Assembly (NCBI RefSeq): GCF_029963765.1
Contig: NZ_JALBYU010000008.1
Span: forward strand, 231,094-295,093
DNA: 64,000 nt
Direction: 5' to 3'
Origin: Pseudomonas sp. UYIF39
GTDB lineage: Bacteria; Pseudomonadota; Gammaproteobacteria; Pseudomonadales; Pseudomonadaceae
Shown here: positions 33,932-42,126 of the stretch, one piece after another
Layout: every line of letters starts with the position of its first letter
How positions within the stretch are numbered: the stretch's first letter is position 1
The notes under the pieces: model-generated
What the model was told of the DNA's origin: nothing
Seen by the model: the letters and a program-made list of their open reading frames with translations, nothing else
Database searches by the model: none
Program-made: the position numbers and the translations under genes

Positions 33932-34322
33932 CCTGCATGGCAGCTGTTTGTGTAAAGCCATCGAGTACGAACTCGATCATCTCGACATGCCCATCAGTCA
34001 TTGCCACTGCCAAACCTGTCGCAAGGCACACGCCGCGGCATTCGCCTCGACAGCCGGGGTCATGCGCGAACATTTTCGCTGGACCAAAGGCCAGGACCGC
34101 CTGAGCAGCTACGAATCGTCGCCGGGCAAGCTGCGGCATTTCTGTTCGGTCTGCGGTTCGCACCTGATGGCGGAACGCTTGGCCCAACCCCACGTTATTG
34201 TTCGTGTGGCCACACTGGACGATGACCCGAAAATGACGCCTCAGGCGCATATCTGGACGACACATGACGTGCCGTGGCTTGCCTATGAATCGATTAAAAA
34301 ATGCCCCGAATGGCAAACATAG
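33924..34322 (+). CDS. GFA family zinc protein (CENP-V/GFA)
   Basis: The 132-residue product overlaps the stop of the preceding gene by eight bases. It has the zinc-binding pattern of the glutathione-dependent formaldehyde-activating fold: GSCLCKAIEYE, CHCQTCRKAHAAAFAST and FCSVCGSHLMAE. The family binds Zn and often glutathione adducts, but many members are of unknown activity. Co-translation with the ADP-ribosylglycohydrolase is notable. Confidence 0.88.
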   Translation: MNSLHGSCLCKAIEYELDHLDMPISHCHCQTCRKAHAAAFASTAGVMREHFRWTKGQDRLSSYESSPGKLRHFCSVCGSHLMAERLAQPHVIVRVATLDDDPKMTPQAHIWTTHDVPWLAYESIKKCPEWQT

Positions 34323-34379
34323 AGGGTTGAATACGGCACTAAACTGCATCCCAACTTTCCTGTCAAAGCGAGAATCCCC

Positions 34380-34781
34380 ATGCACCCACGCTTTCTTCTG
34401 GCACTGACGCCTCTGCTGTTCACTACCGCTGCTTATGCGGTGGACTGCGACAACGCCGCCGATCAGGCGACGATGAATCAGTGCGCGGCGCAACAGCACA
34501 AGACGGCGGACAAGGAGTTGAATGCGCTTTACCAGCAGATCAACGAGCGTTTGAAGAGCAACCCCGAAAGTAAAAAGCTGCTGATCGGGGCGCAGCGTTC
34601 GTGGATTGCGTTTCGGGATGCCGAGTGCAAGTTCTCGAGCGTCGGAGTGGAAGGCGGGAGTGTGTATCCGCTGATCTACAGCAACTGTGTTACTGAGTTG
34701 ACCAAGGCACGGGTGGAGACTTTCAAGAATTATTTGAAGTGTCAGGAGGGGGATTTGACTTGTCCAGTGCCTGGGGCTTGA
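34380..34781 (+). CDS. LprI/DUF1311 family periplasmic protein
   Basis: The 133-residue product has a signal peptide (RFLLALTPLLFTTAAYA) followed by CDNAADQATMNQCAAQQHKT, ELNALYQQINERL and AQRSWIAFRDAEC, the DUF1311 pattern. Four to six Cys form likely disulfides. The family includes the lysozyme inhibitor LprI. It is secreted to the periplasm; the inhibitor role is inferred from the family only. Confidence 0.85.
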   Translation: MHPRFLLALTPLLFTTAAYAVDCDNAADQATMNQCAAQQHKTADKELNALYQQINERLKSNPESKKLLIGAQRSWIAFRDAECKFSSVGVEGGSVYPLIYSNCVTELTKARVETFKNYLKCQEGDLTCPVPGA

Positions 34782-34805
34782 TGATTCAGTGCTTGTAAGG
34801 GCCTC

Positions 34806-34900
34806 ATCGCGAGCAAGCTCGCTCCCACAGTGGTTTTCGGTCATACACAAATTGTGTGTTCACCGACGACCTACTGTGGGAGCGGGCTTGCTCCGGGCGG
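34806..34900. repeat. REP inverted pair
   Basis: ATCGCGAGCAAGCTCGCTCC at 34806 and the inverted copy CTGTGGGAGCGGGCTTGCTC at 34874 form a pair separated by 43 bases. It sits between the convergent LprI-like and qhpB genes, where it may act as a bidirectional mRNA 3' end. Confidence 0.8.
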
Positions 34901-34934
34901 CGATCCGACGATGGCGCCAGTTCAGGCACCGAGG

Positions 34935-36053
34935 TTACCGAACAAATATTTGCGCGGTCGTGATCGCCATATCCCCACCCGGCAACTTGATGCTGCCAAT
35001 CTGCTTCATGCTCTCAGGATCAAAGATCGCCACATCGTTAAACGTCCCCGCCAGATAAATCTTGCTGCCGTCCTTGTTGAACGAAATGCAGTAGTAGGAA
35101 TGATCCAGCGTCGCCGCCTGCAGCATTTTCTTCTGCTTGATGTCGTACTTCGCCAAGCGGTTGAGCACGCCGAACATCAGGTTCGGGTCCTTCGGCGAGC
35201 GCATGCCGCTGAAGTAGATTTCCGTCAGAGGGCCGAAGTCGGTGGTTTCGGTCTTGCCGGTTTTCAGGTCGATGCTGAATAGCCCGTAAAGGTACTCCGC
35301 GGTCAACGGGTCCTGCTTCTTGTCCTTGAATTTCGCCGCGGTGTAGAGCAGCGAGAAGTCATGGCGATAGGTCTGCTGGTTCCACACGTAGAGCACGTCC
35401 GGTGCGCTGTAGCCCGGGCGCTTCCAGTGGCGGCTGGGGATCAGCACGTCGAACTTGCCGGTCTTCACATCGACCTTGTAGACGTCCGCCCCCGCCACAT
35501 ACAGCGCGCCGTCGTCCCCGCTCTGCATGATCGTCAATTGCCGTGGCGCCGGGAAACTGCGCACGGGTTTGGCGTCCATGCCGGCATCGGTGGCGTAAAC
35601 ATCGAGCCGCGGTTGCTGCACTTCGTAGCGGTCGTTGAGCATCAACGTCGGGTTGGCAATGGTGAACAATTCCTTGCCGTCGTGGCTGAGGGTGAAGGCG
35701 AACATCGACTTCGCTTTCTCCCCCAGTTTCTGGGTGATGCTGGCGTGGAACACCTGTTTGCAGCTGTCGAGTTCAACGCCGTAGATATCTGCGTAGTGAT
35801 TGTTCAGCACGTAAGCGGTCTTGCGGTCCGGCGACAACTGCACGGTGCCAGGACCGAACGCATCCGGCATCTTGCAGGTCTTGAACAAGGTGTCGGTGAC
35901 TACATCGATGACGTGCAGGTTGTTCGGGTAATTGGTGGTCAACATGTACTCGTGACCATCTTGTAGTGCGGTGTTTTCATCGGCCAGAACGTTGAGCGAA
36001 CAAGCACTCAGGACGGCGAACGCGGCCAGGCCGCAGGCTTTGATGCTAGGCAT
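34935..36053 (-). CDS. qhpB: Quinohemoprotein amine dehydrogenase, beta subunit
   Basis: The 372-residue product has a signal peptide (about residues 1-24) and a seven-bladed beta-propeller. Recognisable stretches are EYMLTTNYPNNLHVIDVVTD, VQLSPDRKTAYVLNNHYADI and SYYCISFNKDGSKIYLAGTF. In QHNDH this subunit forms part of the active-site cavity next to the quinone cofactor of the gamma subunit. It is the last gene of the qhpADCB-type operon, 24 bases after the gamma gene. The equivalent in P. putida nomenclature is peaD. Confidence 0.93.
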   Translation of the reverse strand: MPSIKACGLAAFAVLSACSLNVLADENTALQDGHEYMLTTNYPNNLHVIDVVTDTLFKTCKMPDAFGPGTVQLSPDRKTAYVLNNHYADIYGVELDSCKQVFHASITQKLGEKAKSMFAFTLSHDGKELFTIANPTLMLNDRYEVQQPRLDVYATDAGMDAKPVRSFPAPRQLTIMQSGDDGALYVAGADVYKVDVKTGKFDVLIPSRHWKRPGYSAPDVLYVWNQQTYRHDFSLLYTAAKFKDKKQDPLTAEYLYGLFSIDLKTGKTETTDFGPLTEIYFSGMRSPKDPNLMFGVLNRLAKYDIKQKKMLQAATLDHSYYCISFNKDGSKIYLAGTFNDVAIFDPESMKQIGSIKLPGGDMAITTAQIFVR

Positions 36054-36077
36054 GCTGGAATCCTTTTATCTGACCGA

Positions 36078-36401
36078 TTACTTGTCTTTTGGAAAGACAG
36101 TCCCGAGGTTGCGCCAGTTTTCGTTGGACGCCTGGGCATCCTTGTTCCAGTCCGGGTAGGTGCTCATCATGTCGGGCACCTGGGCCGGCCACCAGCAAGG
36201 GTCGGAACAACCGTAAAGGTCGGCTTCCATCGGCTGGCACAGCGACGACACACCGCCAAATGCATCGATTTCCCAACCCGGGTCGGTGGTCGAGGCGCAG
36301 CCGGCGACGGAACTCATCGCCACCACTTCTTCGATGCGGTTTTCGGCCGCGGCCTCATCCAGTTTCAGCGCTTTATTATTGATTGCCTTGAGATGTTTCA
36401 T
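36078..36401 (-). CDS. qhpC: Quinohemoprotein amine dehydrogenase, gamma subunit (CTQ carrier)
   Basis: The start at 36401 gives 107 residues: a 28-residue leader (ending ENRIEEVVA) and a 79-residue mature chain, exactly the known size. All cross-link residues are present in mature numbering: Cys7-Glu16, Cys27-Asp33 and Cys41-Asp49 for the thioethers, and Cys37-Trp43 for cysteine tryptophylquinone ([16 protein letters not shown]). It is a ribosomal peptide modified by QhpD, oxidised by QhpG, cut by QhpE and exported by QhpF, all encoded in this window. The gene lies one base after the stop of qhpD. Confidence 0.96.
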   Translation of the reverse strand: MKHLKAINNKALKLDEAAAENRIEEVVAMSSVAGCASTTDPGWEIDAFGGVSSLCQPMEADLYGCSDPCWWPAQVPDMMSTYPDWNKDAQASNENWRNLGTVFPKDK

Positions 36402-36402
36402 A

Positions 36403-37833
36403 TCAGTGAGCCTTGCGCGGAGTGATGTAGCTGCTGATAAACGCAGGGTTGTGGGCCATGATCCGGGTGTAGACCTCGATGCCGAAGTCGACCCAGTCAC
36501 GCATCAGTTCGCAGTAGTGATAGGTCGGGTGGGTCGGGTCACCGTAACGGGCGTAGCTCTCGTGGTAGCAGCCACCGGAGCAGAGATTGCGGATCTGACA
36601 GTCCTCGCAACCGGTGTTGGTACGGTCGAGGCGCTGGGACAGGAAGTCGTTCAACTCGACCTGTTTCACGGCGGTGTGGACGTTGCCAAAGGTCGGCAGG
36701 CTCGATCCGGTGAAACGGTGGCACAGGTTCAGCTCACCCTTGTAGTCCACCGCCAGCATCTTCAACCCGGCACCACACGGCAGGGCTTTTTTGTGGCCTT
36801 CGTGGATGTCGGTGATCAACTGGTGCAGGTTGGAGAAGCCGATGTTGCGGTGCTCCAGCGCCGCTTCCAGATACCGCCGACCAAGCCTCTTCATGCTAGC
36901 GAAGACTTCAATCAATTCGTCGCTGGACAGGTTGAAGGTGCTGATGTCGCCGGAGGTCACCGGGGCAAACCCGACTTCGGCAAAACCCAATTCGTTGAAC
37001 AGGTGATCCCAGATGGTTTCGACGTCGGTGACGCCTGTGGTCAGGGTCACACGAGCACCGACCGGACGGCTGTTGTAGCGCGACAGCAGCATTTCAGCCT
37101 TGCGCCGCACCACGTCATACGTGCCCTGTCCGCCCACTGTGATGCGGTTGCGGTCGTGCACGGTTTTTGGTCCGTCGATACTGACTGACAGGCCGAAACG
37201 GTGGGCGTTGAGGTAGTCGACAGTCTCTTCGGTAAGCAGCGTCGCGTTGGTGGTCATGACGAACTCGACGAACTTGCCGGCCTCGCGGAAACGCTTCTCG
37301 CAATAATCGACCATGTACTCGATCAGCTTGCGATTGCTCAGTGGCTCACCGCCGAAAAACACCACGGTGAAACGCTCTTCGTCCGGCGATTCACGCAGCA
37401 GCATTTCCACCGAGGCGACCGCCGTTTCGACGTCCATTTTCTTGCCGGCCGACGGCTTGTCCAGGTCTTCCTTGTAGCAGTAGGTGCAGCTCAGATTGCA
37501 GCCGGTGTTGACGTTCAGCACCACGGTGTTGATCGCGGTGCGCTCGACCCGTTTGGTGCCGATGTCCGGGGTCAGCGGCGAGCCGTCGCTGACCAGTTCC
37601 AGGGACATCAGCTCGCGCAGGGTCTCGGTAATTTCCTCGCCGTTGAAACGCGAAGCCAACCGCTGGATCAGGTCTTCCGACGAGCAGCCGGGGCCGCGCA
37701 AGGTATCGATGATGGTGCCGGTAAGCTCATCGCTGGCGAACAGCGAACTACTGGGGATGTGAAACAGCATGCGGTCGGCATCGACGTGCACTTCGTGCAG
37801 ATTCCGTTCGACCAGATTCAAAATAGCGCCCAT
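36403..37833 (-). CDS. qhpD: QHNDH maturation radical SAM/SPASM enzyme
   Basis: The 476-residue enzyme installs the three Cys-to-Asp/Glu thioether bridges in the gamma subunit. The radical SAM cluster motif is [13 protein letters not shown] (Cys112, 116, 119), followed by the FFGGEPL glycine motif. The C-terminal SPASM domain has [20 protein letters not shown] and [20 protein letters not shown], the Cys needed for two auxiliary FeS clusters. AGGAGG precedes the start. An N-terminal peptide-binding domain (about 1-95) should recognise the leader. The P. putida name is peaB. Confidence 0.95.
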   Translation of the reverse strand: MGAILNLVERNLHEVHVDADRMLFHIPSSSLFASDELTGTIIDTLRGPGCSSEDLIQRLASRFNGEEITETLRELMSLELVSDGSPLTPDIGTKRVERTAINTVVLNVNTGCNLSCTYCYKEDLDKPSAGKKMDVETAVASVEMLLRESPDEERFTVVFFGGEPLSNRKLIEYMVDYCEKRFREAGKFVEFVMTTNATLLTEETVDYLNAHRFGLSVSIDGPKTVHDRNRITVGGQGTYDVVRRKAEMLLSRYNSRPVGARVTLTTGVTDVETIWDHLFNELGFAEVGFAPVTSGDISTFNLSSDELIEVFASMKRLGRRYLEAALEHRNIGFSNLHQLITDIHEGHKKALPCGAGLKMLAVDYKGELNLCHRFTGSSLPTFGNVHTAVKQVELNDFLSQRLDRTNTGCEDCQIRNLCSGGCYHESYARYGDPTHPTYHYCELMRDWVDFGIEVYTRIMAHNPAFISSYITPRKAH

Positions 37834-37851
37834 TGCAACCTCCTGTGCAAA

Positions 37852-37871
37852 CCCCGTTTTACGGGGCTCAC
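37852..37871 (-). terminator. Intercistronic hairpin between qhpA and qhpD
   Basis: On the minus strand GAGCCCCG TAAAA CGGGGTTT forms a short GC stem followed by only three T. It could act as a weak attenuator, making the alpha-subunit mRNA more abundant than the catalytic maturase mRNA. Confidence 0.45.
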
Positions 37872-37916
37872 GGTCATTCCGAAAAAGTGTCTGAAAACGT
37901 TAACGATCAGCCAACA

Positions 37917-39497
37917 TCACGGAATGGGTGGATTGTTCCAGCGTTGCACGGTGACGATCATGTGGCCTTCGCCGGTCAGGGATTTTCCTGCGTCGTCGAC
38001 GGCGGCAATCACCTTGAGGTTGCCGGCATTGTTGGTGGACATTTTGCGTTGCGGGTTCGGCCCTGCATCGCCTGGTGTGAACACGCCGCTGTCAGCCTGC
38101 ATTGTGCCGGCGAACTTGACGTCCTCGTCTTCCTTGGCGCGATCGTCGAAGGCCTCGACCTTCCACTGCGCCGGGAATACGCCGATGCGATACGGCTTGC
38201 CGTCAGCGCCCTTGCCCCAGGCTTCGGCATCAAAACGGCCCTGGACTTTCGGTGTCGAACCACCGCCCTCACCGATCCGCGCCACCGAGAACTCGGGCAC
38301 GACTTTGACTTCGGCGATTTTGCTGTAGACCGACAGGGTCGGGCCTTTCAGCGTGCCGACGGTGACGTTGCGAAGACCCGGTTGGGCATTCGCCGCGGCC
38401 TTGAGTTTGACCTTGATGCGCTCCGGGCTCTGCTCGATGACTTCGACCACTTCCACGCCTTTGCCGAAGTTTGGTTTACCGGTGAGGCCGCTGCCGACAA
38501 GCGTGACTTCCGTTTCGGCGCCAGCCTTCAGGTAACCCGGTTGCACCGCCAGCAATCGACTACTGCCCTGCTTGGCGGCGACGAAGTCCAGACCCCGTTC
38601 ATCGTGCTCGGCCTCGAACATCCGGCCCTGCATCGCGTTGCCTTGGGCGGCGAACACCTGGCGCATGGTCACGCCGTCGATGGTCACGTTGCCGCGCCAT
38701 TCGTAGCCGGTGTAGAGGATCGCGCTGCCGTCGCCGTTGAACGGGCTGCCATCGGCGTATTGGCCTTTGACGCTGACCTTGAACGTGTCGCTGCCATCGG
38801 CGCTGACGCTCATCACCCCGGCCAGTTCGCCTTTACCGGGCAATTGGCCGCTGAAGCTCCAGTCGCCCACCAGCGCTTCGGCTTTCGGCGCGGTGCTCAG
38901 CCATTTTTTCCAGGCCGGGTTGTCCAGGGGGTAACGCTTGGCCAGCAGCGGCACCATGTCTTTGCGTGCAAGGTCGAACCAGTCGCGGTCACGGGCCAGC
39001 GCCTGGTACTCCAGCGACGGCCATTGGCCGAGGTGGAAGTTCACCAGTCGCTCCCATTCCTGGGCCGGACGCCGTTGCAGGGCGACCCGCGCACCGGAGT
39101 GGCAGCGGCCGCACATCTGGCTGGTCTGGTCGTCGAATTTCTCGACGGTATTGAGTCGACGCTCCAGCGCATAACGCACGCCGTCGGTCTCGCTTGGTGC
39201 CAGGCCTTGAGTGTCGGCCAGGTATTTGACCAGGGTTCGGCGGTCGTCATCGCTGATCTGCAAACCGTGCATGGTTTGCATGCGGGCGATGCTCATAAGC
39301 CAGCCTTCCGGGGTTTTACGCTGGTGGCTGATGCGGCTCAGGGCGTTATCGGCTTCGGGGGTATGACAGCCCTGACAGGTTTCCTTGAGGATGGTCTGAG
39401 CGTCGCGGGCTGCCAGGCTGTAAGGCGAATGCAGCGCCACACAAGCGGCCACGGCCAGCAGACTGACACTCAGGCCTGATCGGAGTTTTCTCTTCAT
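37917..39497 (-). CDS. qhpA: Quinohemoprotein amine dehydrogenase, alpha subunit (diheme)
   Basis: The start at 39497 gives 526 residues with a signal peptide ending near residue 30 (SPYSLAA). Two c-type heme motifs are visible: CQGCH at 41-45 and CGRCH at 129-133. Immunoglobulin-like beta domains follow, as in the known alpha subunit of about 60 kDa. It takes electrons from the quinone cofactor and passes them to a cytochrome or azurin. It is the first gene of the qhp block, with a sigma54-type promoter candidate upstream. The P. putida name is peaA. Confidence 0.94.
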   Translation of the reverse strand: MKRKLRSGLSVSLLAVAACVALHSPYSLAARDAQTILKETCQGCHTPEADNALSRISHQRKTPEGWLMSIARMQTMHGLQISDDDRRTLVKYLADTQGLAPSETDGVRYALERRLNTVEKFDDQTSQMCGRCHSGARVALQRRPAQEWERLVNFHLGQWPSLEYQALARDRDWFDLARKDMVPLLAKRYPLDNPAWKKWLSTAPKAEALVGDWSFSGQLPGKGELAGVMSVSADGSDTFKVSVKGQYADGSPFNGDGSAILYTGYEWRGNVTIDGVTMRQVFAAQGNAMQGRMFEAEHDERGLDFVAAKQGSSRLLAVQPGYLKAGAETEVTLVGSGLTGKPNFGKGVEVVEVIEQSPERIKVKLKAAANAQPGLRNVTVGTLKGPTLSVYSKIAEVKVVPEFSVARIGEGGGSTPKVQGRFDAEAWGKGADGKPYRIGVFPAQWKVEAFDDRAKEDEDVKFAGTMQADSGVFTPGDAGPNPQRKMSTNNAGNLKVIAAVDDAGKSLTGEGHMIVTVQRWNNPPIP

Positions 39498-39610
39498 CAA
39501 CGTCGAACCTCGCACGGTGCTTTCTTATTTTTGTGGCTTATCGTTTTTATGGTTTCTGCCGTCGGCGGCGCACCGCTGACGGAGGCAAGAGAAACGTCTG
39601 CAATGAGCAA

Positions 39611-39627
39611 TACACGGAGCGTGCCAG
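39611..39627 (-). promoter_or_regulatory. Candidate sigma54 promoter of qhpA
   Basis: On the minus strand CTGGCACGCTCCGTGTA contains a perfect -24 box (TGGCACG). The -12 position reads GTGTA rather than TTGCA, which weakens it. It lies about 115 bases before the qhpA start. The sigma54 activator encoded at 45798 fits this promoter type. Confidence 0.4.
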
Positions 39628-39721
39628 CTTACCGATTACCTTTTTAATCAAGGAGTTGCGCGAAGATGACCGCTTTGCGCCATCGCTGAACGAGATCGCC
39701 TGCGTCTAATATCGCGACACG

Positions 39722-39738
39722 TGTTGCAGTCTGAGACA
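39722..39738. promoter_or_regulatory. Candidate activator site upstream of qhpA
   Basis: TGTTGC-AGTCT-GAGACA is an inverted pair with a 5-base spacer, the same geometry as the site before the aldehyde dehydrogenase gene. It lies about 95 bases upstream of the candidate -24 box, a normal distance for a sigma54 enhancer. Confidence 0.4.
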
Positions 39739-39963
39739 AGCATAGATGGCCTGACCGGAACAGCTCATCGGCCGACGATTGACGCCAATCCCCTGCAAGC
39801 GCGAAATGGTTGATCACCGATTGCCACCAGGGGATAAAAAAATGGCAAGCATCACTGTCCTGGCGGGGGACTTTCTGCAGGGTGATGGAAATTGACCGGA
39901 AGTTTGCAGCCTGAATAATCGGCGCGAGCCGCACCGTTTTCCACGGTGCGGCGGGAAACCGGT

Positions 39964-40218
39964 TCAGATGTCAAAAGTGGGGGGAACGCTTTTGTGTACG
40001 TTGATCTCTTGCTGCATGTCCGCCACCAGCGATGCAATCGCATGGGGACTGTCCAGCGTCCACAGGGGAACGTGGGTGGCCACTATATCCACTTTGCCGG
40101 TCATGCAGTCGCAGACCCGAATCGTCAGGTACTGGTCCGCCGCCATGGTGCAGGTGCAAACGGACGGCAGAAAACTGTGTTCAATGATGTTTTGAATTTC
40201 CAGGGTTGAAAGGAACAT
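39964..40218 (-). CDS. DUF1652 family protein
   Basis: The start at 40218 has a near-perfect GGGAGGTAACG upstream. The 84-residue product (MFLSTLEIQNIIEHSFLPSV; CTMAADQYLTIRVCDCMTGK; SPHAIASLVADMQQEI) matches the small DUF1652 family, which appears confined to pseudomonads. Its function is unknown. It lies between the qhp structural operon and the aldehyde dehydrogenase gene without an obvious role in either. Confidence 0.85.
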   Translation of the reverse strand: MFLSTLEIQNIIEHSFLPSVCTCTMAADQYLTIRVCDCMTGKVDIVATHVPLWTLDSPHAIASLVADMQQEINVHKSVPPTFDI

Positions 40219-40346
40219 CGTTACCTCCCTCACGCCATTTGTATTGCCAGATGAACGGTCCGTCATTTCACCCAACTATCCTAAAAAGTCTAGTCCTCAA
40301 TAGTGGGTGCCTCAAGGTTGCAACCCGGTTGCTCGTCGTCTCATAG

Positions 40347-40365
40347 TTGTCGCAATTTGCAACAA
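40347..40365. promoter_or_regulatory. Enhancer-type site upstream of the aldehyde dehydrogenase gene
   Basis: TTGTCGCAATTTGCAACAA is an imperfect palindrome (TGTCGC-N5-GCAACA) of the sort bound by AcoR/ExaE-like sigma54 activators. It lies about 77 bases upstream of a clear -24/-12 promoter. Confidence 0.6.
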
Positions 40366-40440
40366 TGCTCACAGCATCCGCGATTCCCTTGAGTGACCCA
40401 AAACCCCGCCGTCCAAGGGCCGCCCTGCCATTTCGGGCAC

Positions 40441-40456
40441 TTGGCACAGCCATTGC
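40441..40456 (+). promoter_or_regulatory. Sigma54 (-24/-12) promoter of the aldehyde dehydrogenase gene
   Basis: TTGGCACAGCCATTGC has GG and GC separated by exactly 10 bases, matching the RpoN consensus (TGGCAC-N5-TTGC). The start codon lies 38 bases downstream. Confidence 0.8.
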
Positions 40457-40493
40457 GAAAGCCCTGTTCTCACGAACAACAAGAGGCCTCGCC

Positions 40494-41984
40494 ATGTCGC
40501 TCCCTTATCTGCTTCCCGCCACCTCGGCGTTCATCCAGCGCGCCCCGCGCATGCTCATCGGCGGCGACTGGGTCGAGGCCGCCGACGGCCAGACCATGCC
40601 CCTGCACAACCCGGCCACCGGCGAAGTGCTGTGCGTCGTGCCACGGGCCACACCTGAGGATGTCGACCGCGCCGTGCTCGCCGCCCGTCAGGCCTACGAT
40701 GATTCCGCCTGGACCCGCACCCGGCCTCGGGAGCGGCAGAACCTGCTGTGGAAACTCGCCGACCTGATGGAGCGCGACGCCGAACTGCTGGCGCAACTGG
40801 AATGCCTGAACAACGGCAAAAGCGCGGCGGTGGCCCAAGTGATGGACGTGCAACTGTCCATCGACTTCCTGCGCTACATGGCCGGTTGGGCGACCAAAAT
40901 CGAAGGCTCCAGCGTTGAAGTATCGTTGCCGTTGATGCCCAACGATCAATTCCACAGTTTCATCCGCCGCGAAGCAGTGGGCGTGGTCGGCGCCATCGTC
41001 GCCTGGAACTTCCCGCTGCTGCTGGCCTGCTGGAAACTCGGCCCGGCCCTGGCCACCGGTTGCACCGTGGTGCTCAAACCCGCCGACGAAACCCCGCTGA
41101 CCGCGCTGAAACTTGCCGAACTGGTGCTGGAAGCCGGTTACCCCGAAGGCGTGTTCAACGTGGTCACGGGCACCGGCATCACCGCAGGTTCCGCCCTGAC
41201 CCACAATCCGCTGGTGGACAAGCTGACCTTCACCGGCTCCACCGCAGTGGGCAAGCAGATCGGCAAAATCGCCATGGATTCCATGACCCGGGTGACCCTG
41301 GAACTGGGCGGCAAATCGCCAACCATCGTCATGGCCGACGCCGACATGAAGACCGCCGCAGCCGGCGCCGCCAGCGCGATTTTCTTTAATCAGGGCCAAG
41401 TGTGCTGCGCAGGTTCCAGGCTGTATGTGCAGCGTAAGCATTTCGACAATGTGGTGGCGGACATCGCCGACATCGCCAATGCCATGAAGCTCGGCAACGG
41501 CATGGACCCGAATGTCGACATGGGTCCGCTGATCTCCGCACGCCAACAGGAACGGGTTTACGGTTACATCGAAAAGGGCCGTGAAAGTGGCGCGACGATC
41601 GCCTGTGGTGGCGAACAATTTGGGCCCGGTTTTTTCGTCAAACCGACGGTGATTGTGGATGTCGATCAGAAGCACTCGCTGGTGCAGGAAGAGATCTTCG
41701 GGCCGGTGCTGGTGGCGATTCCGTTTGATGATGAGGCCGATGCATTGCGCATGGCCAATGACAGTCCGTATGGACTGGGGGCGAGTATCTGGTCGAATGA
41801 TCTGGCGGCGGTGCACCGGATTATTCCACGGATCAAGTCAGGATCGGTGTGGGTCAACTGCCACAGCGCGCTGGACCCGGCATTGCCGTTTGGTGGATAC
41901 AAAATGTCCGGGGTTGGACGGGAGATGGGGTATGCGGTGATTGAGCATTACACCGAGTTGAAGTCGGTGTTGATCAAGTTGTAA
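40494..41984 (+). CDS. NAD-dependent aldehyde dehydrogenase (phenylacetaldehyde dehydrogenase-like)
   Basis: The start at 40494 gives 496 residues. The catalytic Glu is in VTLELGGKSPTIV and the nucleophilic Cys in NQGQVCCAGSRLYVQ. Cofactor contacts lie in IVAWNFPLLLACWKLGPALA and FTGSTAVGKQI. It belongs to the betaine/phenylacetaldehyde dehydrogenase branch. Placed between the two qhp blocks and driven by a sigma54 promoter, it should oxidise the aldehydes released by the amine dehydrogenase. In P. putida U the corresponding role is filled by PeaE. Confidence 0.92.
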   Translation: MSLPYLLPATSAFIQRAPRMLIGGDWVEAADGQTMPLHNPATGEVLCVVPRATPEDVDRAVLAARQAYDDSAWTRTRPRERQNLLWKLADLMERDAELLAQLECLNNGKSAAVAQVMDVQLSIDFLRYMAGWATKIEGSSVEVSLPLMPNDQFHSFIRREAVGVVGAIVAWNFPLLLACWKLGPALATGCTVVLKPADETPLTALKLAELVLEAGYPEGVFNVVTGTGITAGSALTHNPLVDKLTFTGSTAVGKQIGKIAMDSMTRVTLELGGKSPTIVMADADMKTAAAGAASAIFFNQGQVCCAGSRLYVQRKHFDNVVADIADIANAMKLGNGMDPNVDMGPLISARQQERVYGYIEKGRESGATIACGGEQFGPGFFVKPTVIVDVDQKHSLVQEEIFGPVLVAIPFDDEADALRMANDSPYGLGASIWSNDLAAVHRIIPRIKSGSVWVNCHSALDPALPFGGYKMSGVGREMGYAVIEHYTELKSVLIKL

Positions 41985-42007
41985 TCACCGGCGCTCTTTA
42001 GGCCGCC

Positions 42008-42101
42008 ATCGCGAGCAAGCTCGCTCCCACAGTAGATTTGTGGTGTGAACACTATCGATGTCACACCAACAATTCCCTGTGGGAGCGAGCTTGCTCGCGA
42101 T
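42008..42101. repeat. REP inverted pair
   Basis: ATCGCGAGCAAGCTCGCTCC (42008) and the inverted CTGTGGGAGCGAGCTTGCTC (42077) form a near-perfect pair between the convergent aldehyde dehydrogenase and qhpG genes. Confidence 0.85.
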
Positions 42102-42126
42102 AGGGCCAGCCCAGACAACATGAACC

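Larger units (their letters stand above)
39498..39963. other. Regulatory region upstream of qhpA
   Basis: This 466-base gap between qhpA and the DUF1652 gene holds a -24/-12-like element (39611-39627) and an activator-type site (39722-39738), listed separately. A 96-codon minus-strand frame in it has no ribosome-binding site and overlaps these sites, so it was not called. Confidence 0.5.

Noticed and set aside
39644..39934. 96-codon minus-strand ORF upstream of qhpA
   Set aside because: It has no ribosome-binding site, its composition is unlike the neighbouring proteins, and it overlaps a likely enhancer site.
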